Assembly (NCBI GenBank): GCA_945643635.1
Contig: CALZFC010000081.1
Span: 819,501 to 883,500 of the forward strand
Reading direction: 5' to 3'
Origin: Allodiplogaster sudhausi
Taxonomy: Eukaryota; Nematoda; Chromadorea; Rhabditida; Diplogasteridae
DNA length: 64,000 nucleotides
Under the pieces are notes generated by a model, which saw only the letters and a program-made list of their open reading frames with translations, was not told where the DNA came from and made no database searches. This document shows, in pieces, positions 44,001 through 55,611 of this stretch. Position 1 is the first letter of the stretch. The number at the start of each line of letters is the position of its first letter. The position numbers were made by a program, and so were the translations under genes.

Positions 44001-44652
44001 CCTCCGACTGATAAGATGGATTGATATTGACCTGAAGGAAAGGAAAGTGAGATCTCTGAGACGCCAAAGACTGATACTGACCAGGATCAGACCGGCCAAT
44101 GCGGCCGCGAATTGGGTTGTAACCCATTCGTATGTATTCGGACCCCAGATACCCACTCGGTCGCCCTTCTCCAGTCCGAGATGGATTAGACCTGCCGCCA
44201 GCTTTTCTGCCTGCATCACATTGCATAGTGCAGTTGGAAGGAGTTGGAACTGACATCAAATAGAAGTTGCTTGTAAGTCTTTCGAACTCCATCCCGACAG
44301 AAGACGACGAATTCTCGATCGGGCACCTGGAGGAAATATGTAGAAGAGAGAAGGCCAAGAAAGTTACTACGAAAAAAGTAAACATAGAGAGAGAGGAGCA
44401 GATAGAGAGAGGGAGAGGGTGAGAGAGAGGGCCAGCTAGAGAAATGGAGAGGGAAAGGGCGGAGGAGCTAGAGAGAGGGAAAGGGGGAGAGAGGGGCAGC
44501 TAGAGAGAGAGGGTTGAGAGGGGGCGATAAAGAGAGAGAGAGAAGAGGCTCACTCTTTCCGCTGCACTTCTCAATAGCTCTCCGACAGTCTCAAAGAGGA
44601 GGCCGACGGTGCTGGATCCATGAACGTAGCTTCTTCTAGCAGGACGAGCCAT
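40296..44652 (-). CDS. ACSF2: Medium-chain acyl-CoA synthetase family member 2 (ACSF2)
   Basis: Activates fatty acids to acyl-CoA via acyl-AMP; ACSF2 is mitochondrial. All adenylate-forming enzyme motifs are present across exons: [20 protein letters not shown] near the N-terminus, P-loop [14 protein letters not shown] (the intron falls after YTS), [48 protein letters not shown], and the catalytic-lysine block [15 protein letters not shown] near the stop at 40296. The first exon (44652-44546) starts [14 protein letters not shown], Arg/Ser-rich like a transit peptide, and joins [18 protein letters not shown]. The frame stays open a little upstream of the ATG, so an upstream start is possible. 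Introns hold CT, GA and TTAA-flanked repeats. ATG overlaps a divergent ATG in CCATGG. Confidence 0.9.
40981..41040 (+). repeat. (CT)n tract in an ACSF2 intron
   Basis: About 55 bp of CT on the plus strand, thus polypurine on the sense strand of ACSF2, an exception to the usual orientation in this window. Confidence 0.9.
41724..42398. mobile_element. Possible TTAA-flanked non-autonomous element in an ACSF2 intron
   Basis: Begins TTAA-AGGAGCTTGAAAG and ends ...TTTTTGCCTCCT-TTAA, so 5-bp inverted ends (AGGAG) and TTAA on both sides, 675 bp apart. The ends resemble those of the clearer element at 51727-52243. The inverted similarity is short, so this is tentative. Confidence 0.45.
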
Positions 44653-45272
44653 GGCGGAGGAGGAAAGGGTAGCGGACTCGGCCAGTGACAGAGACAGCGA
44701 GTCCTCTCAAGATATCACCAATAAGCTCAAGTCAGGCGAAAAACCTTTTTCGTTACTTTTCTTATCTGGGAATGGTAATCGAAAAATCCTAAAATCGCTA
44801 AATTATTGTTTATTTGCGAAAAGAAATGAGGAAATTAATGAAAAAAGAAAAAAAAAATTACTGTAAAGTTGCCTTTCATTGCTTCATTCCGACACTTCCC
44901 ACTTTATATTTTCTAGCTCATATTTAAAATTATAATTTTCCAACTTTTGGGATAAAACATTTCCAGGTTAGCATGAAAATGAATGTGCTCGAAATGCTCG
45001 TATACGAAGCTGACATTCTGTAAATAATGATGTCATTAGAACCCTCTTGCATGTCGACTAAGAGGAACGGAGAAAGTGAGTTGTTTCATTCCCTCAGGGA
45101 CGCTCATCCCGTGCGAGCCATCCTTTTGTCTCTAGCAATTCTCTTATTCCCAATTCAATTTCATCTTAACACTCTGAAAATGACGAGTGGCCTCGAACTT
45201 CTTCAGCGAACCAACACTCAAAAGCAGTGGGCAGAAACATTTTGCAAGAGTACATTATCTAGGTGGAAGTAG
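44651..45272 (+). CDS. Possible small acidic protein divergent from ACSF2
   Basis: The ATG at 44651 starts an acidic frame ([20 protein letters not shown]) in a good Kozak context. Coding-like pieces follow at 44967-45020 (VSMKMNVLEMLVYEADIL) and 45180-45272 (LELLQRTNTQKQWAETFCKS, ending SRWK), but I could not join all in one phase. If real, its start codon overlaps that of ACSF2 on the other strand. No family recognised. The alternative is that this is only ACSF2 leader sequence. Confidence 0.35.
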
Positions 45273-45574
45273 AGTTTTCAGTAAAATAAACAATGTTCCA
45301 ATGTTTCTATTTTATATAGGATTATATGCTTGTACACATGATGCTTATTGAAACAAAAGTGAAATTTAAATGATTGATTTCCTCTCGAAGGAAAGGAGGT
45401 CGAGAAGGAGATGAAGAAGAGGAACTGACCAAGATGCATAACAGGCATGAAGAGGGAAGAGAGGAGAAGGCCGCGGGTGCCTGAGGCTATTACCTCAAAG
45501 AGGACGAAGGGCTCATCACTTTACTGCCAGATGAGCACCCATTTATAGGCATTTAAAGAGGTAACGGGATGGAA

Positions 45575-45607
<33 letters not shown>

Positions 45608-47766
45608 TTGGAGCAGAGAGAGAGAGACGGAGATCGTGGGATACAACGAGGATGTTGGGAGCGCAGAACTCGGTAAGTTTGCTGGGCGGAATGCGTAACA
45701 AGACAAAAAAGAGAATTGGAACGGTCTACACTCGTACGCAGGAGAAGATTCCACGAAATTGAGAAGTGGAGTTGAATGGAGAAGAGAAGAGTGGGCACGA
45801 GTGAAAGGCACCAGAGAAAACTCTCCGATTAGGATTCTCCTCCCTGCTTTATCCGGACACGCAAAGAAATCAACGAGAAGAGGTGGAGGTTTTCCTTCAT
45901 TTTGGGATCATCGATGACAGCTGCGAGGGAATCGAACTAGTGAGAGATAGATAGGGAGAAGAGAAGGGAGGATGAGAGAGAGAGGTGTATATAGAGAGAG
46001 AAGAGAAAGAGATAGAGATAGATAGAGAGGAGAGAGAGAGAGAGAGAGGAAGAGAGAGAGAGAGTAATGAGAAGAGGAACAACATACGCATTGGAAATAA
46101 ATAAAAAGAAGGATTGTGGTGAAGAAGTGAAGAGAGGGCCAGAAGTACAGTACAGTCAGCAAGAGAAAAGATGAAGACTAGTGGATTTAACAGCGGAATA
46201 AGACATTGAGACAAAGAGAGTAAGAAAAAGGAGAGAGATCCAGAGTAAGAAAGAAATCGCTTTCCGCTGGAATTCAAAGGCAGATCATACCATGAGATAG
46301 TCTCGGATAAAGTAGACAAAGGAAGAAAGATTGATCTGGCAGGAGAGGTAAGGACTGACTGAACAGACTGGGATTTGAGGAGGAAGGGTATACATCTCAT
46401 TACAGATTGAGAGAGAAGAACAGTTCAATATGGACGCAGGGAAAGAGAAGAGAGAATTATAATAAATATGAGTTGAGGAATTCAGAGCACGGAAGAGTCA
46501 GCGCGAAAGAATTAGAAGACGAGAGTATCAGACGAGCGACAGAGAAAGAAATAGAGTGGGTGGGAAAGAGAGAGCAAGAGAATGAGAGTGGGAGAGAAAG
46601 AGAGAAGTAATAGGAAGAATGAGATATGTGGCAAGGGTGTGTTCTGAACGGGTTTCGCTGAATACAAGAGTAAATCTCGTCAAGGCTGCAGGAGACGGTT
46701 AAAAAACTCGAGATCAAGATAACATTTTCTTGATAGTGAATTAAGAAAATTCATCTTCTTGCACTTCCAGTTGATTAGGATAACAACAAGGAGATTATCT
46801 CAAGACATTGAACTTCTGTTTATTGGGTACGGGATTGAAAAGCAACTGATCAATATTACTACAAGTTTCAAGGGGGACCAAGTGTTCGATGGCAAGAAAT
46901 GGGGACTGGAATGGGAAACGCGCAGAGGAAAAATCACGGCTGAAAAGAAAGAAGATGAGAGCGCAAGGGCTGGCTGTTGGGTGAAAGAAGAGAATGAGAA
47001 CGATCAAGGGATAGATAGTAGAGGAGAAGACAAGGAAGAGAGAGAACTGCAGGTAGGAGAGAAACAGCATCTACTGCAAGGTCAGTACTCTGAGTAAGAG
47101 AGAGAGAGTGAGAGAGAGATAGAGAGAGAGTGAGAGTGAGAGAGAGAGACGAAGAGGAGAGCTAGAGAAGGAAGGAGGGACAGAGATATCGGGATATCTC
47201 ATTGTTCAAAACGCGAAATTATAATTTTACACATCTTCCTTAAAATTCACAATCGTACAATTCTATCTTTCAATCGCTTTCTCACTTATCCCATCCCCAT
47301 GTCTCCCTCTCTCTTTCTCCTTATCTCTCTCTCACTTTCTCACTTACTCTATCTCTTATTTATCTCTCTCACTCTGCTCCCTAGCTTTCTTGCTTCTTGA
47401 ATTAAATTCGTTCTAAGCAAGCGTTTGTTTCTCTCCACAGGCACAATCCATTTTCCACGTAGGAACATCTTCGTTTCTCCTTTCATGGTAAGAGAAAAAA
47501 TGCGAAAGCTCGATAAAAAGACATGCTAAGTGACTAAGGTGCTTTTTCGTATTTTTCTTTTTCAAAAAACCACAAACTCTTAATCGAAAATCAACAATAA
47601 AAAAAATTTCTCTTTTCGCACTCAATATCTCTCATTAATTTTATTCCAGAGAAAAAAGAAAGCAAAACGGTGATAAAAAATAGATCAGACGAGGGGTGGT
47701 AAGTTGGTGGAAGACACAAGAAAGCCTGTAGCGGTTGACGCTTAGAGCATGAGATCTGTCTCCACC

Positions 47767-47811
<45 letters not shown>

Positions 47812-48607
47812 AGTTGCCGATCCAGTCCAGGCTGCTCTCGCACTCATTTTATCGAAGTATGCGCCAAAGAGAATTAGAAAAGAAAGAAAGACAGAGGGAG
47901 AGAGGGAGAGAGTGAAAGGGTGGAGAGAAACGGAGAGAAAGAGAGAAGAGAAAAAATTAAAGAATATAGTCTAGATCTTCATTATCGCTCTTCCTCATCT
48001 CAATATTTATGAAAAATAAACGGACTTCGATGCCGTACGAGATATGTATATTTTAAAAAGTAAAAAGGTGAGGGAAGCCTGAAAAATAAGGGAGTTTTCT
48101 GGAAAAAAAATATTGTTCACAATAAAATGCAGTTTTTTGAATTCTACTAATTAGTCTTTCTTATTTTAATTGAACTGTGGTTGGATATCGACAAGTACTT
48201 AGCTTTGCAGCTACGGAAAGATAAAAATGAGCCTATCATTCGATCTCCGGAATCCTCTTTTCTCGATCTCATTCATTTTTTGTCGTCATTCCATTCTCTC
48301 TTCTCTACTCAATTTTTTTAGTCTAATCATGTATTTATAAACTTTCTCATGAGATTAGGCCACCTAGCGTGTAATAGCGCGTGTAGACTTCTCCTCACGT
48401 TCACCTTTTTGTTTTCTCAGTGACATTTCTCATTCATTTTGTTTCCCGTTTTGCCACTAAAAGTAAGTTTCTGGAATAGGGAAAAGGGATGAAGGTTAAT
48501 CTTGATTTTTATGTACACATACAGTATGTTCAAAATCGACGGCACTGAAAAATTGCTAAACGAATACGGATATTCAGTACGTGAAACAGCTAATGATAAG
48601 GAATGAT
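45273..48607. other. Region with only weak minus-strand coding signals
   Basis: Two coding-like minus-strand pieces flanked by splice-like sites, INLSSFVYFIRDYLM near 46340-46295 and FDSLAAVIDDPKMKENLHLF near 45937-45860, are separated by a GA (sense CT) tract, and may belong to one unrecognised gene. Otherwise GA tracts at 45580-45630, 46030-46065 and 47098-47150, a CT tract at 47765-47812, and AT-rich sequence. Confidence 0.4.
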
Positions 48608-48956
48608 TTATACTCTCTCTTTCATTGGAGGAGGGGAACTGTACGTGGAAGGTGAGATTGGTTGTCTCTTCTTCTTCCCAACTCTGCCTCTTCCATAATT
48701 CTGAAAGAAGTGTTGAGAAGGCTACGTTGAATGACTATTGAAAAAAATAATGAAATGTCAAAATGAAAGTTGCCTCGAGAAGATGCGCAAGATAAGGAGC
48801 AAATTCATTCTGGGGGATGACTGAGAGAGCATAGCCAGCCAAGTATTGGAGTGGATTGACATCCAGAGGGGATGGAGAAGGAGAGAGCGAAGCTGAGGAG
48901 AGGGGGAGCAGCAGAAGGCAGAGGCAGAAGTGGCGCCACTTTCCACACCACGCCAT
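48608..48956 (-). CDS. Amidated neuropeptide precursor candidate, NPF/NPY-like layout
   Basis: Two exons (48956-48774 and 48700-48608) give 91 residues. A signal peptide (HFCLCLLLLPLSSASL) is followed by about 45 residues ending NEFAPYLAHLLE / NYGRGRVGKKKR, then a 20-residue tail. GKKKR is a dibasic cleavage site with Gly for C-terminal amidation, so the predicted product ends RGRV-amide. The layout (signal, one ~40-residue amidated peptide, basic site, short C-terminal propeptide) and the A-x-Y-x3-L ... Y ... RxR-x-G pattern recall NPY/NPF precursors. A PDF-like peptide is the alternative (N-x-E ... H-L-L-x-N-Y-G). The Val before Gly is unlike the Phe or Tyr of NPF/NPY. The join uses a GC-AG intron (GCAACT...TTTCAG), its weakest point. 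Confidence 0.5.
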
Positions 48957-49286
48957 GCTAGTGGAGTGAGCAGCCGACCAGCCTTGTTTTCAACTTATTC
49001 AATGCCCTCCGCCTCTTTGCATGCCATTTCCCCTGTCATATCCAAATCATTTCCACGTTTGTACAGTCTGAGTCGTAAATGGAAAGATTATAATTTATCT
49101 TCTCGTGATTCTGCTGACTCGCCCTAACTTGTACAAGGGCTACCCCGTATTTCCAGTACTCATAAAAAAAAATGCTAACATCAACACAAGAAAATTTTAT
49201 TTCGTGGCCAAGGATGGAGAGCTGAAGCAGAGAGAGAGAGTGAAGATTTGATAGGGGTAAGGGGGAGGGCGAGGACCTTAGGAGTT

Positions 49287-49737
49287 TCAGGAGATAGTGG
49301 TAGCTGTTGCCATCATAGCATCAATCGAACCATGGAACATTGTCTGAAAAAAAGATAAATTAACAGAGCAGTACCAATCCAGATATTAATAAAGGTATGT
49401 AAATAATTTCAAAGAGTTATGAAGTGTTGGATACTTGACACTTGAAGTGAAACAAACTTCGAATCGCTCGACAATTTTGTTGAAGATATCCTTATCACTC
49501 ACACCTTCATCATCCGGCACGAGAATTGGCACCTCGACAAATCATTCTTTCAATATACACGCAATGCTGCATTTCTCATTGATTTTATGAATGTTTTTTT
49601 TAAGGAAATTAGCAAAAATAGTTAAAAACCTTAAAGGGAACGACGAGAGAGACGTCCTGGATGACGCCTTCCGTGCCCTTAGCAGCGAACGAAGAGGGGA
49701 GGCAGAGAAGAGCGAGAAGAGCGACCACTCGCAGCAT
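49287..49737 (-). CDS. Small secreted protein, 85 residues
   Basis: Exons 49737-49630, 49532-49440 and 49343-49287 join in phase 0. A signal peptide (MLRVVALLALLCLPSSFAA) is followed by KGTEGVIQDVSLVVPFK, an acidic middle (VPILVPDDEGVSDKDIFNKI) with a single Cys, and a Met/Ala/Thr-rich end (HGSIDAMMATATTIS). It has no dibasic amidation site and no repeat. It lies 330 bp upstream of the peptide precursor on the same strand. Family not recognised. The last join (after TSS) is the least certain because another donor lies 5 bp on. Confidence 0.5.
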
Positions 49738-49840
49738 TCTCTCCTAGCACGAATGACAGAGAACTCTGAGGCAACGAGTCAAAAACCTCATTATGAGTAC
49801 AAAATGAATAATTTCCAGTTTATTCCAAATATCTATTTCA

Positions 49841-50236
49841 TTATGTTTTTATGCAGATAGTTAGTTTTCGGATGTCGTCCAGTTTATTTCTAACTATGAC
49901 CCATTTTCCCTCTGACAATGAGTCAAAGTTCTGATGAGAGCACAGAAAGAAACGTTCATTTATGGCCCGGCTACAACACTCGTTGTCCTTTGCATGGGCT
50001 GATCGGATTGAATTCTGTGCCGAGTAAGTGATAAAGAGGAACAAACTGATAATGCACTTTGTTATCACAACGAACAATGAACACTGACAACAACAACTCG
50101 GAACAAGCAGCAGCATACCAACATAATTATTGCCATATGTGGTGGGGTAGTCGACTACATAGTCAAGGAAAACGGGAAATTGCCTCCGTCTTGAAGAGGT
50201 TTCCTTTCCAGCTGTTCTTCTTAGTATTAGCTGCAT
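49841..50236 (-). CDS. Uncharacterised minus-strand ORF
   Basis: An uninterrupted frame of about 130 codons after a CAG acceptor-like site at 50237. It contains a hydrophobic Cys-rich stretch (GMLLLVPSCCCQCSLFVVIT) and a hydrophilic end (SLSEGKWVIVRNKLDDIRKL). Composition is more protein-like than the low-complexity frames nearby, but there is no domain, and part may be intron. Confidence 0.3.
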   Translation of the reverse strand: MQLILRRTAGKETSSRRRQFPVFLDYVVDYPTTYGNNYVGMLLLVPSCCCQCSLFVVITKCIISLFLFITYSAQNSIRSAHAKDNECCSRAINERFFLCSHQNFDSLSEGKWVIVRNKLDDIRKLTICIKT

Positions 50237-51326
50237 TTGGTGAAAGATAAATAAGAAGAGAAGAAGAGGAATCCAAGAAAGGCTGCAGCATAAAGACTTC
50301 TTTGCTATTCTTTCTGATGGCTAGAATATTTTCATGCACATGAATGGACGATATTCCCGAGGGAGACTGATTTCCTCCCCTTCACCTTAGAACATTTGAT
50401 TCGCACCTAGGAATAAAAGAACTCATGCATTTCTATCCGTCTCCACATCTACACTGAACACTCTTTGCTCTCTTTCTCCCTCTTCCTCTCTCTCTCTCTC
50501 GCTCTCTCTCTCTCTCTGTCTCCCTCTCTCTCTCTGTCTCCCTCTCTTTCCCTCTCTGCACTCAAGCACACTTCCGTTCATTCTGATGGAACAAAATGTG
50601 AATAGACTGAAAAGATGAGCCAGTAAACACTTGACAGTTGCATTCAGTCACTGAGAATGAGGATGAGAAGGAGAGAGAGGCGCCTTGGAGGATCTCTTGT
50701 CAGAGGACAATTCGGACAGTCAAACACGAGAATGACAAAGATAATTCTGTTTCCTTACGCATCATCGCTTACTTCCACTCTTCCTGATACATTTCTTTTT
50801 TTTTCTGAGGTCAGTTGCATCCCAGTTTTCTTCTGCTTCGCTTGTCTATTTCATGACATCTCTCGTGGCAACATATTTCTCTCTCTCCCTCTATCTCTCT
50901 CTTTCCCTCATTCTCTCTCATCCCCTCTTCTAACTCTTTTCTGCCTGGCTTCTCTTCAATCTCTTCCTCCCTTCATAACTAACCATCTGCCACATGACCA
51001 TGTTTAATCCACATGTGGCCAGTCGCATTGGACGAAGAGTGCGGATATTACAGATCTCCACGCGTTACTCTTTTCTTTCTCCCCTGTCTTGCTCCCTCTC
51101 TTTCTTTCTCCTTCTCTCATTTCACTCCCTTTCTCCCACTCTCCCACCAATTTAGTCTCATATCTACCCCCGGTCGCGTTTACCTATCTCCGTCCATATT
51201 TATGTGTATACATTATAATCCATATTTATGTGTATTTTATGTGTACATATGTACATGTACATATGTACGTATGTGTATAGTATATATGTACATACATATA
51301 TGTATGCACATACGCATGTGTACATA
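50237..51326. other. Intergenic, CT-rich and microsatellite-rich
   Basis: A CT tract at about 50460-50560 and another at 50880-50930. A long TACATA/TATGTA-type stretch runs at 51200-51325 up to the hairpin element. No gene seen. Confidence 0.6.
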
Positions 51327-52336
51327 CAGTCCCGCCCAACATTTCTGGTACATAAATTAATTAGATTAATTAGATTAATTTAAATAATTTCAATTGGAAT
51401 TTGAGCGATATTAGGCACTTTTACGCAGTTTCTTGTGTTTGTTAGGGTGGTTTTTGACGTGCTGAACAAGTACATACAGTCAGATTTTAAAACGAATCTT
51501 AAATGACCGTTTATAAACGAATTCGGCCTGTTTTTGGAGGGTAATGACCGTCTTTTAGGTGCCGTCGATCTTGTGTTATCGAAGGCACCTAAAACACGGC
51601 CATGACCCTTCTAAAATCGGCCGAATTCGTTTTTAAACGGTCATTTCTGATTCTTTTTAAAATCTGACTGTATGTACTTGTTCAGAATGTCAAAAACCAC
51701 CCTAACAAACACAAGAAACTGCTTAAAGGAGCATGAACACCCAAAACTCCTACGCGGAAAACCCTGTAGAATCTTCCGAGATACTGTAATTCAATTCGCT
51801 TTTATTATAATATTTGCACTGAAATACAGTGCACACGGACTAGTAAAAATTTTTCAAAAAATTTTGATATTGAAATTTTTTTGCGGAATTTCGATATTTC
51901 CCCGGGAATCATTGCAGAATTACAAACGAACAGAGAAAAAAGGACTGGAAATGGCTGCTTTCATTTATTTCGACAATGCAAGTGATGACGTTTAAAAAAT
52001 ATTTTCCCGCCAACAGGCCGGTGGTGAATATCCTGTAGTTAAATTTCTGCTTAACATACAAAGAACAGAAATATATCGTACAGCACCAAAAATTTCCCTA
52101 ATACAGGCACATTTTTTTATATGTAAATTTCTCGCGAATGCTGTACTTTTGAATATTTTTACTTTGCAGAAGTGTTCGCATGAAGGGCATAGACTGACTC
52201 GTGTAATAGCTTAAGTGATAAAAAGAATGGGTTTCATGCTCCTTTAAAAGTGCCTAGTATCGCTCAAATTCCAATTGAAATTATTTAAATTAATCTAATT
52301 AATCTAATTAATTTATATACCTGAAATGTTGGGCGG
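51327..52336. mobile_element. Second copy of the TA foldback MITE, split by a nested element
   Basis: Same family as 36513-36997: starts CAGTCCCGCCCAACATTTC after TA, and the arms match closely. The right arm is interrupted at 51727-52243 by another element, and the outer right end is eroded (GGGCGGTTATAT instead of GGACTGTA). Insertion order is clear: the hairpin came first. Confidence 0.85.
51727..52243. mobile_element. Nested TTAA-flanked non-autonomous element
   Basis: A 517-bp insert with 11-bp terminal inverted repeats, AGGAGCATGAA ... TTCATGCTCCT, and TTAA on both sides (51723-51726 and 52244-52247), so a TTAA target duplication as in piggyBac- or Kolobok-type transposons. Removing it and one TTAA restores the uninterrupted arm seen at 36.9 kb apart from small differences. 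Contains no transposase. Confidence 0.8.
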
Positions 52337-53666
52337 TTATATATGTTTCTATACACATTCATATGTATGTATGTGCAGCCCCTGAATGTGTTAACAGTTG
52401 ATACGAATCCCTAGATTCGCGTGAAATAGGGTCTTTATAGTAAATTAGACAGTGAGAAATAATGAAATAAGAGTGAAATAATGAATGAATACTCCGAGAA
52501 AGAAGAAGCGAGCCGCCATCTCCTTTTCTCTTTCTTCTTTCCACTTATCTCTTTCTCTCCACTGAGTTCCGGAAAGGAAGGCACTCCTCCTTCTCCGTTC
52601 TCCTCTTCCCTCATCTCCTCTTTCCATTTCATCGATGGCCGCTCCTACTGCTTAGCCTTCTCTCTTTCCGTCTGTCTTCTTTGGCTATCTTCATCAAACT
52701 ATTTCTCCTTTTCCTTTCCATCTTCATCATCTCCATCTCATTCTCTTCCACGCCTTCGTTTCTCTCAATTTCTCTTTTCTCTTCTCTTCTTCTCCTGCCA
52801 TCGGCTTTGGCGACCCAAGCATTTTCTCCTTTAGAAATGAGATTTGTCTGCGTCGTCCGTCCCTGGCTGCGTTGTCTTCTGATTCTCCCCCTCTTCTTTG
52901 CCCCCTAGAATGGCCGGGACAACCACTCCTTTGTAATTCACGTCTTCAATCCCCGCTCTGGCTATTCCACCTTTATTGCTTCATAAATTAACCTCGACAT
53001 TGGTCGCTCCAACACGCTTACCAATACTCTATTTTCCAGTTGTTTCCGCACCTCCTGGGATCTTCCTTTTCTTTCCGTTCCGCTTCTTACATACCTCTCT
53101 CACTCGCTCCCTCTCTCTCAATCTCTCTTTCAATCTCACTGTCCCTCTCTTTCTCTCAATCTCTCTTTCAATCTCACAGTCCCTCTCTCTCTCTCTCTAT
53201 CTCTCTTTCAATCTCACAGTCCCTCCCTCTCTCTCTCAATCTCTCTTTCAATCTCTCACTCTCTCTCTCAGTCTCTCTCTCATCTTTCATCCATTTTTCC
53301 CAATCTTTTTAGGTCTTCTGTTCCATTCAGTGGATTTTGGAGAAAGTGCAGAATAATTAAAAGAATTGCAGCGCGAGAAATGAAAAGCTTCGGGTTCGGG
53401 ACCTTCCGGAAAGCAGTGAAGACCCGTCTTGCCAGAGCTCCACTTTTCACCTTTCAACATAGCATTTATTTTATTTTCGTCCAGTTTCCCTTTTCCTATG
53501 TTGTCATCCTTTTTAAGTTTGTCATTCTACAATGTCATCGATCTCTTTTTCTCGCTTTATCCATAAATTCTATCGTGATGTCTTCCTCATCTTCCTCCCT
53601 ATTGCCCTCTTTTGCCTATCTCTCCCCTCCCCGTCTCTTCCCTCTCCTATCTCTCTACTATTTTTC

Positions 53667-53713
<47 letters not shown>

Positions 53714-54152
53714 TTCGCCCTTCCCCGTCGAGTTCATTTGTCTCAGCTCTTGGCACGCCGTCCATGCAATTAGCCGGCGATAGAAGCATTGCCATGCCTA
53801 CGATATCCTTGATATCACGCTCTCCTTTTCTCTCCCTCTCCTTCTAATTCTATCATTTTCTCTCCTTCCTTCTCTCTCTCTCTCTCTCTCTGTCTCTCTT
53901 TCTTTCTCTCTCTCTTTTTCTTTCTTTCTGCTCATCAGCAAGCGCATAAGTTCTCGTCTTTTCCTCGTCCTACTATCTAAACTTGTCGTTATTTTCTTCT
54001 TTGTTGTTTCCTCCATCAAAGTGCAACGTGTCCGTCCGGTTGCATGTTTATTTCAGAAGGTTTTTTCCTTCTCTTTTAATACTAAGATACATACATATGT
54101 ACATATGTAGCTATAATTATGTATATGCACGTATGCCTACACAGGTTCATAG
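52337..54152. other. CT-rich region, possible 5' part of the CUB gene
   Basis: Dominated by CT tracts on the plus strand (53100-53290, 53650-53730, 53870-53930). Coding-like plus-strand islands with splice-like edges occur near 52915-52985, 53365-53455 (REMKSFGFGTFRKAVKTRLA) and 53731-53815 (SFVSALGTPSMQLAGDRS). They may be upstream exons of the CUB-domain gene, but could not be joined. Confidence 0.4.
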
Positions 54153-54760
54153 TGGGAGAGCGGCAAAGTTGGCCATTCGTCATGTGGGGAGGGTCTCCTT
54201 CCATCCCCTCATGCATATTTCACAGGAGAGTATCCATATGAGTGCGTCTGGCTGCAGTAAGGCTACTCGAGTGAATGGATGGAGAGAGTGAGGGAAGAAA
54301 GAGAGAAGAGGAAAGAGAGAGAGAGAGAGAAAAGAAAAGAGAAAAGGAAAGAGAGAAAAGAGAGTTAGAGAAAAGGAAAGAAAGAAGAGAAAAGAGAGAA
54401 AAGAGATTGAGGGAAAGAGAGAAGAGAAAAGAGAGTGAGAGGAAGAGAACGAGTGCGGTAAGCTGTCAAAGACTAGAGGACTGCCGCAGGCTGCCATGCG
54501 AGGATGTGAGAGCCAGAGTAGACGACTCTGATGTCCTCATCTGACCCAGGTTGCCCCTCCCCTTTCTCCTTCTCCCCTCCCTCTTTTCATCTCTCCCTTC
54601 TCTCTTTCCCTCTCCGTCTCTCCTTCTTCCCTCTCTCTTTTCCCCTTCCTTTCCTCTTTCTCTTTCTCTTCCGCACTCGCAATCACATCTTCAGATGAGA
54701 TTGCGTGAAGCTCATGACCCCCGCGTAACCTGCCATTACGACGGCCGTCTCTGATCAATC
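54153..54760 (+). CDS. CUB-domain protein, exons only (partial model)
   Basis: Exons 54153-54256 and 54472-54532 join in phase, and 54695 onward follows in phase 0. Together they read as a CUB module: CGEGLLPSPHAYFTGEYPYE then CVWLQ (the C-G-x-L-x-S-P ... YP-x-x-C-x-W start), LEDCRRLPCEDVRARVDDSD, and DPRVTCHYDGRL (the C-x-Y-D strand). A possible closing piece GLLCGDNV lies at about 54963-54990. CUB domains are extracellular and bind protein or carbohydrate partners, often in secreted proteases and receptors. The gene's start, end and other domains were not determined; more exons may lie up- and downstream. Confidence 0.5.
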
Positions 54761-54849
54761 TCCAGTCCCAGTCCTTCCGAACTCGTAATCTCACTGACAG
54801 CTTGATTCTAAAATACAATTTCGCATTTCTGCTCATAGTCTCTTCCTTG

Positions 54850-54884
<35 letters not shown>

Positions 54885-55297
54885 GTTTGAGTCATTCCTA
54901 TTTTATATCCATTCAATTTCGCTTTAATCCAATTAGATATGCTCGTGTGTTCTAGCACCATAGATGGGCTGCTGTGTGGAGACAATGTGCATCAGAGATA
55001 AGTGTGCCATGGAGTGAGGATTGAGAAAGAGAGAGAGAAAAAGAGAAAGAGAGGGCGAGAGAGAGAGAGAGTGAGAGAGAGAGCGAGAGAGAGAGCGAGA
55101 GAGAGTAATGAATTTGGATGCATTGTGCGGGTTTCTTCAAAGGATCGCCGATTCGGCATTCTGCGAATTGCCAAAAAACGTATCCAGAATCTTCATTCCT
55201 TTTTCTGTCTGACTGTTCCAATCTGTTGTTCGCTACTGACTCTTTATTCTTTAGCACTTTCCAAGATGATGGGTCTCTTCTCGCGTAACCCATCTCC

Positions 55298-55357
<60 letters not shown>

Positions 55358-55559
55358 TCTCTCGTAACCTATCTCCCTCTCTCTCTCCTCTCTCTATCTC
55401 TCTCTTTCTATTCTCTCTTTCTCTCTATCTCCCTTGTCATCTGAAGAGTACCATGTCTGACAGCCAGTAACGGGGAGTTGGCACTTACTGCCTCGCTCTA
55501 GCAAGTCCTGTAACCTGCATTATCTTTCCGCTTATTCCGTCATTATCTATGCATCCTCT

Positions 55560-55611
<52 letters not shown>

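Noticed and set aside
48608..48956. Firm assignment of the peptide to the PDF family
   Set aside because: Only a short N-x-E/H-L-L-x-N-Y-G resemblance and no dibasic site before the peptide; the NPY/NPF-type layout fits at least as well.
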